A stretch of 64,000 bases of DNA from WTKD01 sp965243525 (GTDB lineage Bacteria; Spirochaetota; Spirochaetia; WTKD01): the NCBI GenBank assembly GCA_965243525.1, contig OZ251568.1, positions 1,364,001 through 1,428,000 on the forward strand. Reading direction: 5' to 3'. The position numbers and the translations under genes were made by a program. Below, one piece after another: positions 15,799 to 25,080 of this stretch (within the stretch, counting starts at the first letter, position 1; each line of letters starts with the position of its first letter). The notes under the pieces were generated by a model. That model saw only the letters and a list, made by a program, of their open reading frames with translations. It ran no database searches and was not told the DNA's origin.

Positions 15799-17685
15799 CT
15801 ACAGATCGTGCATCGGAAGCACTTCTGTATAATCGTCCAAGCTTGCATTGTTCAGACAGAGGTCAATGATTGCACGTCCAAGGGGATGTAGCTTGGGAGT
15901 GTGAAACTGTTGGAGCTCGCTCTTGAAAAAATCAGTCAAAATTTTTGCCCCTTTATCATAGCCTTCTATGCCGAGACTCATTTGTTTTTCTACACTCAGC
16001 AGCAGTTGTGGAATGTCTTGGCCGTTGACCTTTAATGAGGAAAGCGTGTATCCAAGCAGTGGGCAACGCGATGGTTTTAGTTTTTCAGCTTTAAAACGTG
16101 CTGAACCATGACGAGCAAGGAATTCTCGTGCAATCCATTCGGGTGAGAATCCCACATGATAGGATCCAATGTATTGGTTCGGAATCAATACATAGCGCGT
16201 TCCGGGGGTTTCTTGAATTTGACGGAGGAGAATATTGGCGTGGGTGATTTGCTCACCAGTTGCAAAGGGCCAAAAGGAACCAACGCCCTCACTTTGCAAT
16301 CCTTCTTTTCCAACGATGCTTGGATTTGCATGTCCACGAGGAGCGGCAAGTCGCCAAAGCCAGGCAAGCGAAGGGGGAAGCACATGCATGAGCCCGATGA
16401 TGCCATAATTTGGTTCTTTTTCTGTACTTGGTGGCGTGCGGACTCCGAAGCTTCGAACATGAACTGAAACTGCTTCATTGGTAATATTTTGCGCAAACCG
16501 TCGCGGAAGAATGACACGGGGGTTTGAGCAACGCTTTCCCGGTTCATCTTCTATGTGGTCCCACAACAAGGCGGTCGAACCAGGTGATGCATCAATGTTT
16601 AGGAATATCAGTGGTTCAGGGGGTCGTATGCAGAGTCTTTCAAGTTGGGGTTCTGCACCATATTCTTGCATATGATCAACGCGAAGAAACCATCCCTCTT
16701 CAGCATCGCGAATGACCAATCGTCGTGAAGGGCTTTGTTGAATTGAAGGGTGAGCCAGGGACATGTCATCGGTCACTGGATGTAATTCACAAGTGTCTTT
16801 GAGATCAAGATAGTAGTTGATGTCGGTAACGATGCTCTCACCAAGTAATACCTTGCCATCTTCAGTGCGATGGATTGGTTGCGTCATTTCGCTCTTTCCT
16901 CCACCAGAAGCTCCCTCATGAAGGATGACAAATTCATTGTCATATGGAGTGATCATGCGCACTGCAGAGCTGTGTAGCGTTGTCCAGCCTTCTTTTTCTC
17001 CAATGTTCAAAAGAATGCCATAGACGCCTTTTTTTGCACTTGGACCCGGGTATAGGTTATAGCTAAACACCTCGTGGTGATTCTTTTGTCGGTTGTGCAC
17101 AACCACTTGTTTTCCGGAAAAATGAGTGTGTCGAAAAGGTGGAGCAACAAAAAGGGTTGCAATTGGATCAAAAGAATCGGGGATGCTGCTCGCAGGAATG
17201 AAACCTTGAAGGTCGGCAAGTGCGAGCGCAAAGAAGACTGCATTGACCGGGCATATCAACAGAGTTGGATAATCATTACACGCATTTCCTCCAGCCCAAA
17301 AAGGCACCAGAATGAGTGCTTCTTGCTTTGAGAGCCATGTTAATGTTTCTTTTCTCAATGGTTCAAATGAAGATCCAAAACGATCTTCGTATCTTTGCTT
17401 GTTTGTGGGCAATTTATCTGCAATAACCATTGCTGAGGGATCTCGCCTGCGCATATAAGGATCAGGATAATTCACACTGACACCATTCTTACAGCGCACA
17501 ACCTCTGCTTCACGAACTATTCCTTTGTCGGGGATGTCATATTCAACGACGCTCGTCGTTGAATCGTCGCCTTCGAAGCAACAATTCAGAAAATCTGATC
17601 GTGTTTCAAAAACAATTAATTTGGTATGTGCAAAGTATTTTGCATAGGAAGTCGCCTTTAATGCTTTCTCAGCTGCTATTTTCAT
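15799..17685 (-). CDS. DUF4914-like P-loop protein (PEP carboxykinase-like)
   Basis: Protein of 628 residues with no signal peptide. It contains a P-loop, EGASGGGKSEMTQ near residue 260, of the kind found in PEP carboxykinase and HPr-kinase-like proteins, an upstream VFFALALADLQGF segment, and the later conserved-looking PRVILPRRF and RFKAEKLKPSRCPLLGYT. I recognise it as resembling the uncharacterised DUF4914 family by length and P-loop; this is from memory and not verified. The metabolic role is unknown. It stands alone, convergent with the GLUG trio. Decayed copies of its last 90 bases follow GLUG 1 and GLUG 2, showing it was the ancestral neighbour when the unit was duplicated. Confidence 0.6.
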   Translation of the reverse strand: MKIAAEKALKATSYAKYFAHTKLIVFETRSDFLNCCFEGDDSTTSVVEYDIPDKGIVREAEVVRCKNGVSVNYPDPYMRRRDPSAMVIADKLPTNKQRYEDRFGSSFEPLRKETLTWLSKQEALILVPFWAGGNACNDYPTLLICPVNAVFFALALADLQGFIPASSIPDSFDPIATLFVAPPFRHTHFSGKQVVVHNRQKNHHEVFSYNLYPGPSAKKGVYGILLNIGEKEGWTTLHSSAVRMITPYDNEFVILHEGASGGGKSEMTQPIHRTEDGKVLLGESIVTDINYYLDLKDTCELHPVTDDMSLAHPSIQQSPSRRLVIRDAEEGWFLRVDHMQEYGAEPQLERLCIRPPEPLIFLNIDASPGSTALLWDHIEDEPGKRCSNPRVILPRRFAQNITNEAVSVHVRSFGVRTPPSTEKEPNYGIIGLMHVLPPSLAWLWRLAAPRGHANPSIVGKEGLQSEGVGSFWPFATGEQITHANILLRQIQETPGTRYVLIPNQYIGSYHVGFSPEWIAREFLARHGSARFKAEKLKPSRCPLLGYTLSSLKVNGQDIPQLLLSVEKQMSLGIEGYDKGAKILTDFFKSELQQFHTPKLHPLGRAIIDLCLNNASLDDYTEVLPMHDL

Positions 17686-17927
17686 GCTTTAGTATATAAT
17701 TATTCCAAGGTGGGAGTATAGAAAAGAAACGCATCTATGGTATAAAGACATTTGTTTTTAAATAGATACCAGAGTTCACAAACACTTCAAGTATAGTTTT
17801 TTACTTTTCTGGGGGTGTTCACAGTGTTGATAAGCACGAAATTAACAAATAATTGTGAGCTATAGTTGTCTTTGTCATCCATGTGATATATACGTATAGT
17901 AATAATGATCATAGAAAGGAGATATTT

Positions 17928-18755
17928 ATGAGATTTAAAAATAGAATATTTTTTATTGTTATTTTGTTATTTGTAACTGCTTTTGCTGCGCATGCAGAAT
18001 TTGTTTTTGAAACACAACTTGGAAGTGATTTTAACCTCCAATCGTTTTTTCTTGACCTCGATTTTACGTATTCTGTAAACGTGGTGTATTTTACATTAGA
18101 AAACACACTTGCATTGGACAACTACACTGGTTTACTTGGATTTGGGGTGAAACCTTTTTCGGTTATTGATCTACAGGCCTATGGAGGAATCCAGACCTAT
18201 TATTCATTTCCAACAGATTTGATAGAGACAATAGGCCCTGGGGCGCATGCAATGTCGTCAGACTATGCAGGTCTTACAGCATCGAATAATAATTTCTTGG
18301 AAGGACCAAATGATATTGGTGTTATTGGCGGAGGTCGACTCAAGCTCATGTTTGACATCAAAAAATTTGGAATAACTAATATAACAGATGCTAGTTATAA
18401 AGATTATTATTTGCTAAGCAGCGAAACAGCACCGCGAGTGGTCGATAATTTCACTCAGATGAGTATTCCTGCCCAATCGCTTACGGTAACCAATACAACT
18501 CGCCTGTCATACGAATTGTTAAATTTTGTTTTAGGGGTAGAGAATATATTTTATATGGAATTGCTAGAAGGAAAATATGATGAACAATTTGGTGATGTTT
18601 TTCTTGGCTATGCCTATTTCGAGCATAGTTTTGGAAAAGACAAGAATTTTACGGTTTTTCTAGACGCGCATGCTGGATTTTATGGGGTACATCCTATTCA
18701 TCCTACCTATACTCCCACTGGAGATTTTTCAATCGGATTGCGAATTACAAAGTAA
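17928..18755 (+). CDS. Secreted beta-rich protein, probable outer-membrane barrel
   Basis: Protein of 275 residues starting at ATG 17928, which has an AAAGGAG ribosome site (the frame is open from 17883). Signal peptide MRFKNRIFFIVILLFVTAFAAHA, then alternating hydrophobic/polar strands (FNLQSFFLDLDFTYSVNVVYF, FTVFLDAHAGFYG, FSIGLRITK at the end) suggesting a membrane beta-barrel. I do not recognise the family. It has its own promoter-like sequence (TTGTCT at 17866 with a TATATA-rich stretch 15-17 bases on), resembling the GLUG promoters, and a hairpin between it and metE. Confidence 0.6.
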   Translation: MRFKNRIFFIVILLFVTAFAAHAEFVFETQLGSDFNLQSFFLDLDFTYSVNVVYFTLENTLALDNYTGLLGFGVKPFSVIDLQAYGGIQTYYSFPTDLIETIGPGAHAMSSDYAGLTASNNNFLEGPNDIGVIGGGRLKLMFDIKKFGITNITDASYKDYYLLSSETAPRVVDNFTQMSIPAQSLTVTNTTRLSYELLNFVLGVENIFYMELLEGKYDEQFGDVFLGYAYFEHSFGKDKNFTVFLDAHAGFYGVHPIHPTYTPTGDFSIGLRITK

Positions 18756-18765
18756 TCCAAAGAAC

Positions 18766-18808
18766 GGGACGAATTTGCCCCATGTGTTGATGGGCGGTAT
18801 TTGTCCTT
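18766..18808. terminator. Hairpin between convergent genes
   Basis: A long imperfect stem (GGGACGAATTTGCCCCAT paired with ATGGGCGGTATTTGTCC) ends in TTT on the plus strand. Its position between two convergent stops suits a bidirectional terminator. Confidence 0.65.
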
Positions 18809-18836
18809 TATACAGAAGCCTTATTGTTGCAGCTGA

Positions 18837-21113
18837 TTAGCTTTGGTTTTTCCTCAGCTCTTTGGCTGCACTCACCATATGCCGTAAGGATGGTGTTATT
18901 TCTTCCCATTTTCGTGTCTTGAGACCGCAATCGGGGTTTATCCATAATTGTTCTGGTGAAAATACCGTTAATCCTTGGCGAAGGTGGGAACTGATCATAT
19001 CGACTGTTGGGATGACCGGAGAATGGATGTCATAGACACCAGGGCCGATTGCATTTGGATATTTTTTTTGTACAAACGCATCCAGTAATTCCATACTTGA
19101 CCGAGTGCTTTCAATGGAAATTACATCTACATCCAATGCAATGATGCTGTCGATAATGTCATTGAATTCTGAATAACACATATGCGAATGAATTTGTGTT
19201 GTATCAGCAACGCCAGAAGAAGCCAATTTGAAGCTGTTGACTGCCCATGTGAGGTATCCTGCTTGTTCTTCTTTTCGGAGCGGTAACCCTTCGCGTAAGG
19301 CAGGTTCATCAATTTGTATGATGGGAATACCGGCTTTTTCAAGGTCAGCTACTTCGTCTCGAATTGCAAAGGCAATTTGATAGGCTATGGTGGATCGAGG
19401 GATGTCATCCCGGACAAAGGACCATTGCAAAATAGTTACTGGTCCTGTGAGCATTCCTTTTACTGGCCGCTTGGTGAGGGATTGTGCATAGCTTATCCAC
19501 GGAACGGTCATGGTGTTTTTTCTGTAGACATCACCAAAGATAATTGGAGGTTTGACACATCGAGAACCATAGCTTTGAACCCATCCGAACGTAGTCGTTG
19601 TACATCCCTCCAAGAGTTCTCCAAAATACTCAACCATATCGGTCCGTTCTGGTTCTCCGTGAACTAATACATCAATGTCTGTTTTTTCCTGAAATCGGAT
19701 GACCTCTGCGATATGTTGACGCATTGCATCTTCATATTCAGCTTGTGAAAGTTCTTGTTTGGTATACTGTGAGCGAGTTCGTCGTAGTTCGGCAGTCTGT
19801 GGATAAGAACCGATGGTGGTGGTGGGAAAAAGAGGAAGGGCTAAGGATTTGTTTTGGAGCACATATCGTTTTTCGAAAGGAGTTTTTCTGTGAAGATCTG
19901 CATCGTTGATTTTTTCAACTCGATTCTGGACTGCTGCTACGTTCAACTCATTTAATTTCTGTTTTTTGGCATTCAATGTTGCATTTGTTTCGAGGGCTTC
20001 GCTAATGGATGCACGTCCCTCAGTCAATGCCTGTTCGAGAATTTGAATCTCATCAAGTTTTTGCAATGCGAAGGCAAGGTGAGGACGAAGATTTGTATGA
20101 ATGGAAGGTTCAACGTTAAGATCAATCGGGGTATGCAGCAAGGAACAAGAAGAAGAAACCATAATTTTTTCTTGCCCGATTATGTCGCGAATTGGTTCTA
20201 AAATAGAAAGACTTGCTTCCAGGTCATTTCTCCAAACATTACGTCCATCGACAACACCAAGTGATACCAATTCCTTGTGATCAGAACAATGTGCAAGTGT
20301 TTCAACGGTATGTGATCCGCGAACACAGTCGATATGAATTCCTTCAACAGGAAGGTCATAGATGAGCGTTTTTTTGTCGTGCAAGGAATCAAAATACGTC
20401 GCGAGGAGTATCTTTGTTCCGCGTGCATGCTTGGTCAAGAATTCATAGGCGTGCATGGCATGATGTAGTGATTCAGATTCTGGCATGACAGCCAGCATTG
20501 GTTCGTCAAATTGAACCCATTCAACTTTATGATCTGAAAGCAGTGACAATAGCTGAACATAGCATGGTAAGAGCGTATCCAATAAGTGGAGTGGAGAAGA
20601 AGCGCCTGATTTTCCAAGCAAGAGGAAACTGATTGGACCAAGAATCACTGGCCTTGCTGGAATAGACATTTTTTGTGCCAGTTCTAATTCATTAAGCAAG
20701 ACGTCGGGATATAAGGAAAAATTCTGTTCTTTATCAAATTCAGGAACGATGTAATGGTAATTGGTGTCAAACCACTTGCTCATTTCCATTGCGGGAACCT
20801 CACGTGATTGCATCGTTATTCCGCGAGCCATAGCAAAATACTGTTGTTGCTTGTCGCTTTCAAGTTCTTGAAAACGTTGAGGAATAGCAGAAAACAATTG
20901 GATCATGTCCAAAACATGATCATAGAGGCTGCAGTCAAAAATCGGAATTTGGAGCAGATTTCCCTGCATGTTCCATCGCTTAATGCGGAGTGTATCGTAA
21001 CGTATGCCAAATTCTGTTCTGTCAATCGTTCCTGCCCAGAGTTTCTCAAGGGCCCATTTGAGTTCGCGCTTTGTTCCTATACGTGGAAAACCTAAACAAC
21101 TACTGAATGCCAT
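18837..21113 (-). CDS. metE: Cobalamin-independent methionine synthase
   Basis: Cytosolic enzyme of 758 residues transferring a methyl group from 5-methyltetrahydropteroyltri-glutamate to homocysteine. The N-terminal domain opens with LGFPRIGTKRELKWALEKLW; the catalytic C-terminal barrel starts at FPTTTIGSYPQT. The zinc ligands expected of the family are all present: the His-x-Cys in HSHMCYSEF, the Glu in ISIESTRS and the Cys in NPDCGLKTRKW. Length is standard. Single gene, no neighbouring folate or methionine genes, and no obvious riboswitch in the 66-base gap upstream. Confidence 0.97.
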   Translation of the reverse strand: MAFSSCLGFPRIGTKRELKWALEKLWAGTIDRTEFGIRYDTLRIKRWNMQGNLLQIPIFDCSLYDHVLDMIQLFSAIPQRFQELESDKQQQYFAMARGITMQSREVPAMEMSKWFDTNYHYIVPEFDKEQNFSLYPDVLLNELELAQKMSIPARPVILGPISFLLLGKSGASSPLHLLDTLLPCYVQLLSLLSDHKVEWVQFDEPMLAVMPESESLHHAMHAYEFLTKHARGTKILLATYFDSLHDKKTLIYDLPVEGIHIDCVRGSHTVETLAHCSDHKELVSLGVVDGRNVWRNDLEASLSILEPIRDIIGQEKIMVSSSCSLLHTPIDLNVEPSIHTNLRPHLAFALQKLDEIQILEQALTEGRASISEALETNATLNAKKQKLNELNVAAVQNRVEKINDADLHRKTPFEKRYVLQNKSLALPLFPTTTIGSYPQTAELRRTRSQYTKQELSQAEYEDAMRQHIAEVIRFQEKTDIDVLVHGEPERTDMVEYFGELLEGCTTTTFGWVQSYGSRCVKPPIIFGDVYRKNTMTVPWISYAQSLTKRPVKGMLTGPVTILQWSFVRDDIPRSTIAYQIAFAIRDEVADLEKAGIPIIQIDEPALREGLPLRKEEQAGYLTWAVNSFKLASSGVADTTQIHSHMCYSEFNDIIDSIIALDVDVISIESTRSSMELLDAFVQKKYPNAIGPGVYDIHSPVIPTVDMISSHLRQGLTVFSPEQLWINPDCGLKTRKWEEITPSLRHMVSAAKELRKNQS

Positions 21114-21179
21114 GTGTTAGTATACTCTTTTATTGTTTTTTATAGGAATAGTATAAAATTATTCTTTGGGTTCAGGGGA

Positions 21180-22787
21180 TCAATCGTCGTTGAACAAGTT
21201 TCCAAGAAGTCCACTATATAAAGATTCTGTATCTTGACTTTTTCGTACTGATTGGATGATTTCCTGCAATTCGAGAAGGTCTTCTGACAAAATAAGACGA
21301 ACCAGGGATTCGTTTTTTTGATGTGTTGAAAGAATGACCTCTTTGTCAGTCCATTCTAAGATGATCAAGATATTATCCTTTTTTATCTGATATAAGGATG
21401 AATCGCGATGTATTCTGTTTACAAAGAATTCTTCAGATTTAAATGATGCAACGATACGGTCGACTATAAACGAAACCAAGGAAGGCGAAGGGAGTGAGAA
21501 CGATACCTTGCAAGGTTGGTGGTCAATTTTGAATTTTTTGCGAAAACCACTCTTTCCTTTAAACACCCAGGAGAGCATGGGTGGTGCACAGATGCTTGAT
21601 ATCAGTAATAGCAACAAGGCAACCCCAAATGCCTCTTGGGGAATCGCGCCCAATGAAAGAGCAATCCCAGCAATAATCAAGGTTACTTCTCCGCGGGGGA
21701 CCATCCCCCACCCGATACGTAATGCCCCACGAAGATTAAATCCCGTGAACAACGCAAACCCGCCCGATCCGATGATTTTTGCTGCGATGGTAACCACTGA
21801 ATAGAGAATTCCAAAGATAAACACAGGCCCGCCTAATTGCCTGAAATTGATGACCATACCCATGTTTACAAAAAAGACGGGGACGATAATTTGATAGAGC
21901 CCATGGAGGTATTCGTGAAGTGTTTCTGCAATATCGGTTTTGCTCAATGATAATCCAGTGATGTAGGCACCTATGATCATGGCAAGTCCAACTAATTCTG
22001 CGATGCCGGCAAGGAGCAATGCGATTCCAAAGGTCAGTCCTGCAATGACTTCAAATGATTGAAAGAACTTAAACCCCTTGATCAACTGTGGTGCCAACAA
22101 AAACCCTATGATGGAAGTGCCAATCCAAAATCCAAAAGCTCGTCCCGCGATTCCGAGGATGGATACGACACTTACTGAATTTGACTCACTTCGAATAATA
22201 CCAACGATGACCGCAAGAGCAACAATGCCCAATACGTCATCAAGTACTGCTGATGCAAGGATTGTGGACGCTTCAGGGGTTGCGATTTTATTCGCATCGC
22301 TGAGAATGCGCGCAGTGATGCTGACCGATGTTGTCGAAGCGAGGACGCCCCAAAACATTGCCGAAGGATGAAACAAAGAATCGACCGATGAAAACAACAA
22401 CACTGTGATAGCCGCCCCAGCAATGTAAGAAACGATAAACCCGCCGAGAGCAACCACCGTTGCAATGCCAGACAGGCGAATAAACTGTTTTGCATCTGTT
22501 TCCAACCCGGCTATAAACATCAAGACAACCATGGCAACAGTCACAATGCCGTTGAGTTCAGGAGATATGACAAACCCATCAACGGGTATGGGGAATAATG
22601 GTGCATTGGTGAATACGTGCAGAGCGCCTAGGGCATAGGGGCCGATGATTATTCCAGCGGTAATTTCTCCCAAGACTCGCGGCAGTTTTAAATATCGATG
22701 GAACAAAATGCCGAGTAGTTTTGACGAAATGAGGATAACTGCGAGCTGAATAACCAAATGAACAGGAGACGAGGCATGCGATTCCAT
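21180..22787 (-). CDS. CPA2-family cation:proton antiporter
   Basis: Inner-membrane antiporter of 535 residues. Around 12 helices occupy residues 10-400, with LPRVLGEITAGIIIGPYALG, VLMFIAGLETD and the paired SVSITARILSDANK and SAVLDDVLGIVAL motifs; the two aspartates of the latter are the ion-site residues of the family. Residues about 415-535 form a soluble cytosolic tail with no TrkA/RCK motif. It probably exchanges Na+ or K+ for H+. The PtsN-like gene 160 bases upstream on the same strand may encode a regulatory partner; this pairing is inference. Confidence 0.9.
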   Translation of the reverse strand: MESHASSPVHLVIQLAVILISSKLLGILFHRYLKLPRVLGEITAGIIIGPYALGALHVFTNAPLFPIPVDGFVISPELNGIVTVAMVVLMFIAGLETDAKQFIRLSGIATVVALGGFIVSYIAGAAITVLLFSSVDSLFHPSAMFWGVLASTTSVSITARILSDANKIATPEASTILASAVLDDVLGIVALAVIVGIIRSESNSVSVVSILGIAGRAFGFWIGTSIIGFLLAPQLIKGFKFFQSFEVIAGLTFGIALLLAGIAELVGLAMIIGAYITGLSLSKTDIAETLHEYLHGLYQIIVPVFFVNMGMVINFRQLGGPVFIFGILYSVVTIAAKIIGSGGFALFTGFNLRGALRIGWGMVPRGEVTLIIAGIALSLGAIPQEAFGVALLLLLISSICAPPMLSWVFKGKSGFRKKFKIDHQPCKVSFSLPSPSLVSFIVDRIVASFKSEEFFVNRIHRDSSLYQIKKDNILIILEWTDKEVILSTHQKNESLVRLILSEDLLELQEIIQSVRKSQDTESLYSGLLGNLFNDD

Positions 22788-22949
22788 GGTGAATTATTCA
22801 TTATCATTCTAAAAATGTAAATGAATATAGATGAAGGATTGCACAAACAATTGATTATGTGATTAAGCTACGAGAAGACAAACAAAAGCAATTCTTTTGG
22901 TGATGAATGCGTTATCAATATCTGTGATGCGGTTTATGTTTTGTACAGC

Positions 22950-23438
22950 CTAGGCATCATGAAGAATACTAGATACTTCGCCGGCACTTGGTGCATTAAC
23001 GATTCGTTCGCGAGTTTTCTTCGATTTTAGCACCTGACTAATTGCAGCAAGAAATTCAATGTGGGGGCCGCTTTTGTTTTTTGGCGAAAGCATCATAACA
23101 AAAATGTGTGAAGGGAATCCATCCAGACTTTTGAAATCTTTGCCTTCACGTGAGATAACCAATATTGCATGGAGTTCTCCGACTGCCTCGGTTTTGCAAT
23201 GGGGAATGGCAACACCTTGTTCAATTCCTGTCGACATCTTTGCTTCTCGTGTCAACAAATCCTGCAATGCAATCTCTTTTTTTATGTTAGGGCTTCGCTC
23301 GATGAGCCTATCAAGAATTTCCTCAATAATGGCCTCTTTTTCAGTCGCTTGTATAGAAAGTACTATGCTCTTTTGTGGAAGATACTTTTTGAGTGAAAGC
23401 ACAGTACTGAGCATACTGGATAACATCTTGCTTGTCAA
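22950..23438 (-). CDS. PTS IIA (PtsN-like) domain protein
   Basis: Single-domain phosphoacceptor protein of about 160 residues. The fructose/nitrogen-type IIA fold is shown by EKEAIIEEILDRLIE, LLTREAKMSTGIEQGVAIPHCKTEAV (the His of IPHCKT is the phosphorylation site) and FVMMLSPKNKSGPHIEFLAAISQVL. No IIB/IIC partner is nearby, so it is more likely regulatory than transporting. The first codon used here is TTG at 23438; an ATG at 23426 is equally possible and neither has a strong ribosome site. It lies upstream of the antiporter gene on the same strand. Confidence 0.88.
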   Translation of the reverse strand: MTSKMLSSMLSTVLSLKKYLPQKSIVLSIQATEKEAIIEEILDRLIERSPNIKKEIALQDLLTREAKMSTGIEQGVAIPHCKTEAVGELHAILVISREGKDFKSLDGFPSHIFVMMLSPKNKSGPHIEFLAAISQVLKSKKTRERIVNAPSAGEVSSILHDA

Positions 23439-23483
23439 TTTTATCGTTGGATCTGGTGTTTGTAGTGTACAATATCTCTTGCG

Positions 23484-24719
23484 CTAGGTTTCGGGGCGAT
23501 AATTTTCCGAAGAAATGGCAGAGCTAGCAGAAACCTGTTTGAGAAATAGCTCAAATGTTTGGGGAGAACAACTCCCTTTTAGTATTGGTTGTGTATGGTC
23601 AGGATCGAGCGATTCATTCAAGAGAACATAGAGATCGTGGATTGCAGAGGTGGATTTTGAACATACTAGCACCCAATTGACCTGAGGGGTTCCATTTTTT
23701 TCCGTGTTTTTGCACACACAATACACACCAAGCATTCCCTTTGTTGACAATGGATCAATCGTTTTTGATCGCTTGAGCAAGGCGGGAATAATTTCTGCCA
23801 TAAGTTCTTGCTCATCTTCTTGAAGAACAATGAATTTTTCGGAAGTTGTGTTTATTTTTGCAAGGGCAAATTTGCGGTTGAGCATACGAATATGGGTGGT
23901 CTTCTCTCGCAATGTTGTCTGCATTGTCTGAATACGTTGAGGTAATGCATCAATTGAACTCGACAAAGCCTTCTTTATGATCTGAGCATTTTTTTGGAGC
24001 AGATAGGCTTGTTTTACCGCACACCCGCCAACGAGCCATCCGGTGCGTATAATCCCCCGTATTTTTTCGCTGCCCTGAAACAAAACAAGGTCAATTTCGG
24101 CACAACTATCAAGGTGTACGCCAGCGCAGGCGACACGATCGATTCCTTCAATTTCCACAATACGCAAGCCCATTTGATCCAGCTTGGCCAATGCTTTTTG
24201 GGCAGGGGGTCGTCGAAAAGTGATTCCATCAATAGATGAAACTGTATAGGCAGTGATAGAGGCTGCATCATGGATGCCTTGTTGCACATTGTTGAGCACC
24301 GCTGTTATAGATTGCTCAGAGAATTCTGGAGCATCAATATCGATATACACCGATTGTTTTGACAGATGCACTGACACTGTTGAATATTTTATGGCTGCTA
24401 ATCCTGCAGAAATAAGGTGTTGTGCAGAATGAAACACCATATACTGGTATCGTCGTGTCCAATCGAGTGTAAGCCGTACTTTTTTTGATACAGGAGCATT
24501 GCAATAATGCAGTATGGTTCCATCTGGATCTATCTGCGTATCGCTAACCGCAACATCGTCTATCATTCCTCGGTCTCCTGGTTGACCGCCTCCCTCAGGA
24601 TAAAAAATGGTCTCGTTGAGAACGACACACCAGCTATCACCTTGTTTAACACAGCTATGAACAGAGGTTTCTAGACTACGCTTATATGGATGGGTATAAA
24701 ACAATGGAGTTGAATGCAT
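23484..24719 (-). CDS. AlaX-type alanyl-tRNA editing protein
   Basis: Freestanding editing protein of 411 residues that removes wrongly attached amino acids from tRNA-Ala. N-terminal beta-barrel: FYPEGGGQPGDRG; editing-domain zinc ligands: HSAQH in VFHSAQHLISA and the Cys/His of CAGVHLDS. A coiled region (residues about 265-300) and a C-terminal DHHA1-like part follow (NWVLVCSKSTSAIHDLYVLLNE). The overall plan resembles AlaX-L proteins of about 400 residues. Usual CGGTH is varied to CAGVH here but the metal ligands are kept. Located between the PtsN-like gene and tRNA-Arg. Confidence 0.88.
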   Translation of the reverse strand: MHSTPLFYTHPYKRSLETSVHSCVKQGDSWCVVLNETIFYPEGGGQPGDRGMIDDVAVSDTQIDPDGTILHYCNAPVSKKVRLTLDWTRRYQYMVFHSAQHLISAGLAAIKYSTVSVHLSKQSVYIDIDAPEFSEQSITAVLNNVQQGIHDAASITAYTVSSIDGITFRRPPAQKALAKLDQMGLRIVEIEGIDRVACAGVHLDSCAEIDLVLFQGSEKIRGIIRTGWLVGGCAVKQAYLLQKNAQIIKKALSSSIDALPQRIQTMQTTLREKTTHIRMLNRKFALAKINTTSEKFIVLQEDEQELMAEIIPALLKRSKTIDPLSTKGMLGVYCVCKNTEKNGTPQVNWVLVCSKSTSAIHDLYVLLNESLDPDHTQPILKGSCSPQTFELFLKQVSASSAISSENYRPET

Positions 24720-24828
24720 ACATTAGTCTACGTAATATCGTGTAGAATGGCTATTTCAAAAGGAATAGGGTTACGAGGAAAAAACAGTCAGGTCTATGCG
24801 CATCATTGCAGAGTGTAAAAGGGCGGAT

Positions 24829-24858
24829 TTGGGGAGTGCGAATATACGAAAATATGCT
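24829..24858 (+). promoter_or_regulatory. Candidate promoter of tRNA-Arg
   Basis: TTGGGG at 24829-24834 and TATGCT at 24853-24858, spacing 18 bases, ending 12 bases before the tRNA. The remainder of 24720-24870 shows no gene. Confidence 0.4.
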
Positions 24859-24870
24859 AGGCTATACCAT

Positions 24871-24944
24871 GCTCCGGTAGCTCAGCAGGATAGAGCAACT
24901 GCCTCCTAAGCAGTAGGTCGGACGTTCGAATCGTCTCCGGGGCA
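24871..24944 (+). tRNA. tRNA-Arg (anticodon CCT)
   Basis: 74-base cloverleaf. Acceptor GCTCCGG pairs with CCGGGGC (one G-U), D arm AGCTCAGCAGGATAGAGC, anticodon stem ACTGC/GCAGT with loop CTCCTAA, T loop TTCGAAT, discriminator A. CCA is not encoded. Reads AGG. Confidence 0.96.
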
Positions 24945-25080
24945 AATTCCTCTCGTTGACTGAACAGTAACTCCTCGGATGGCATAACGGTAATATCTTT
25001 CAGATGCATGATTTTGCTCAAAACGCCTAGTTTGCGAGCGAAAATATTGTAGTTCTTCGTATGTAATCGTATACTTGAGT

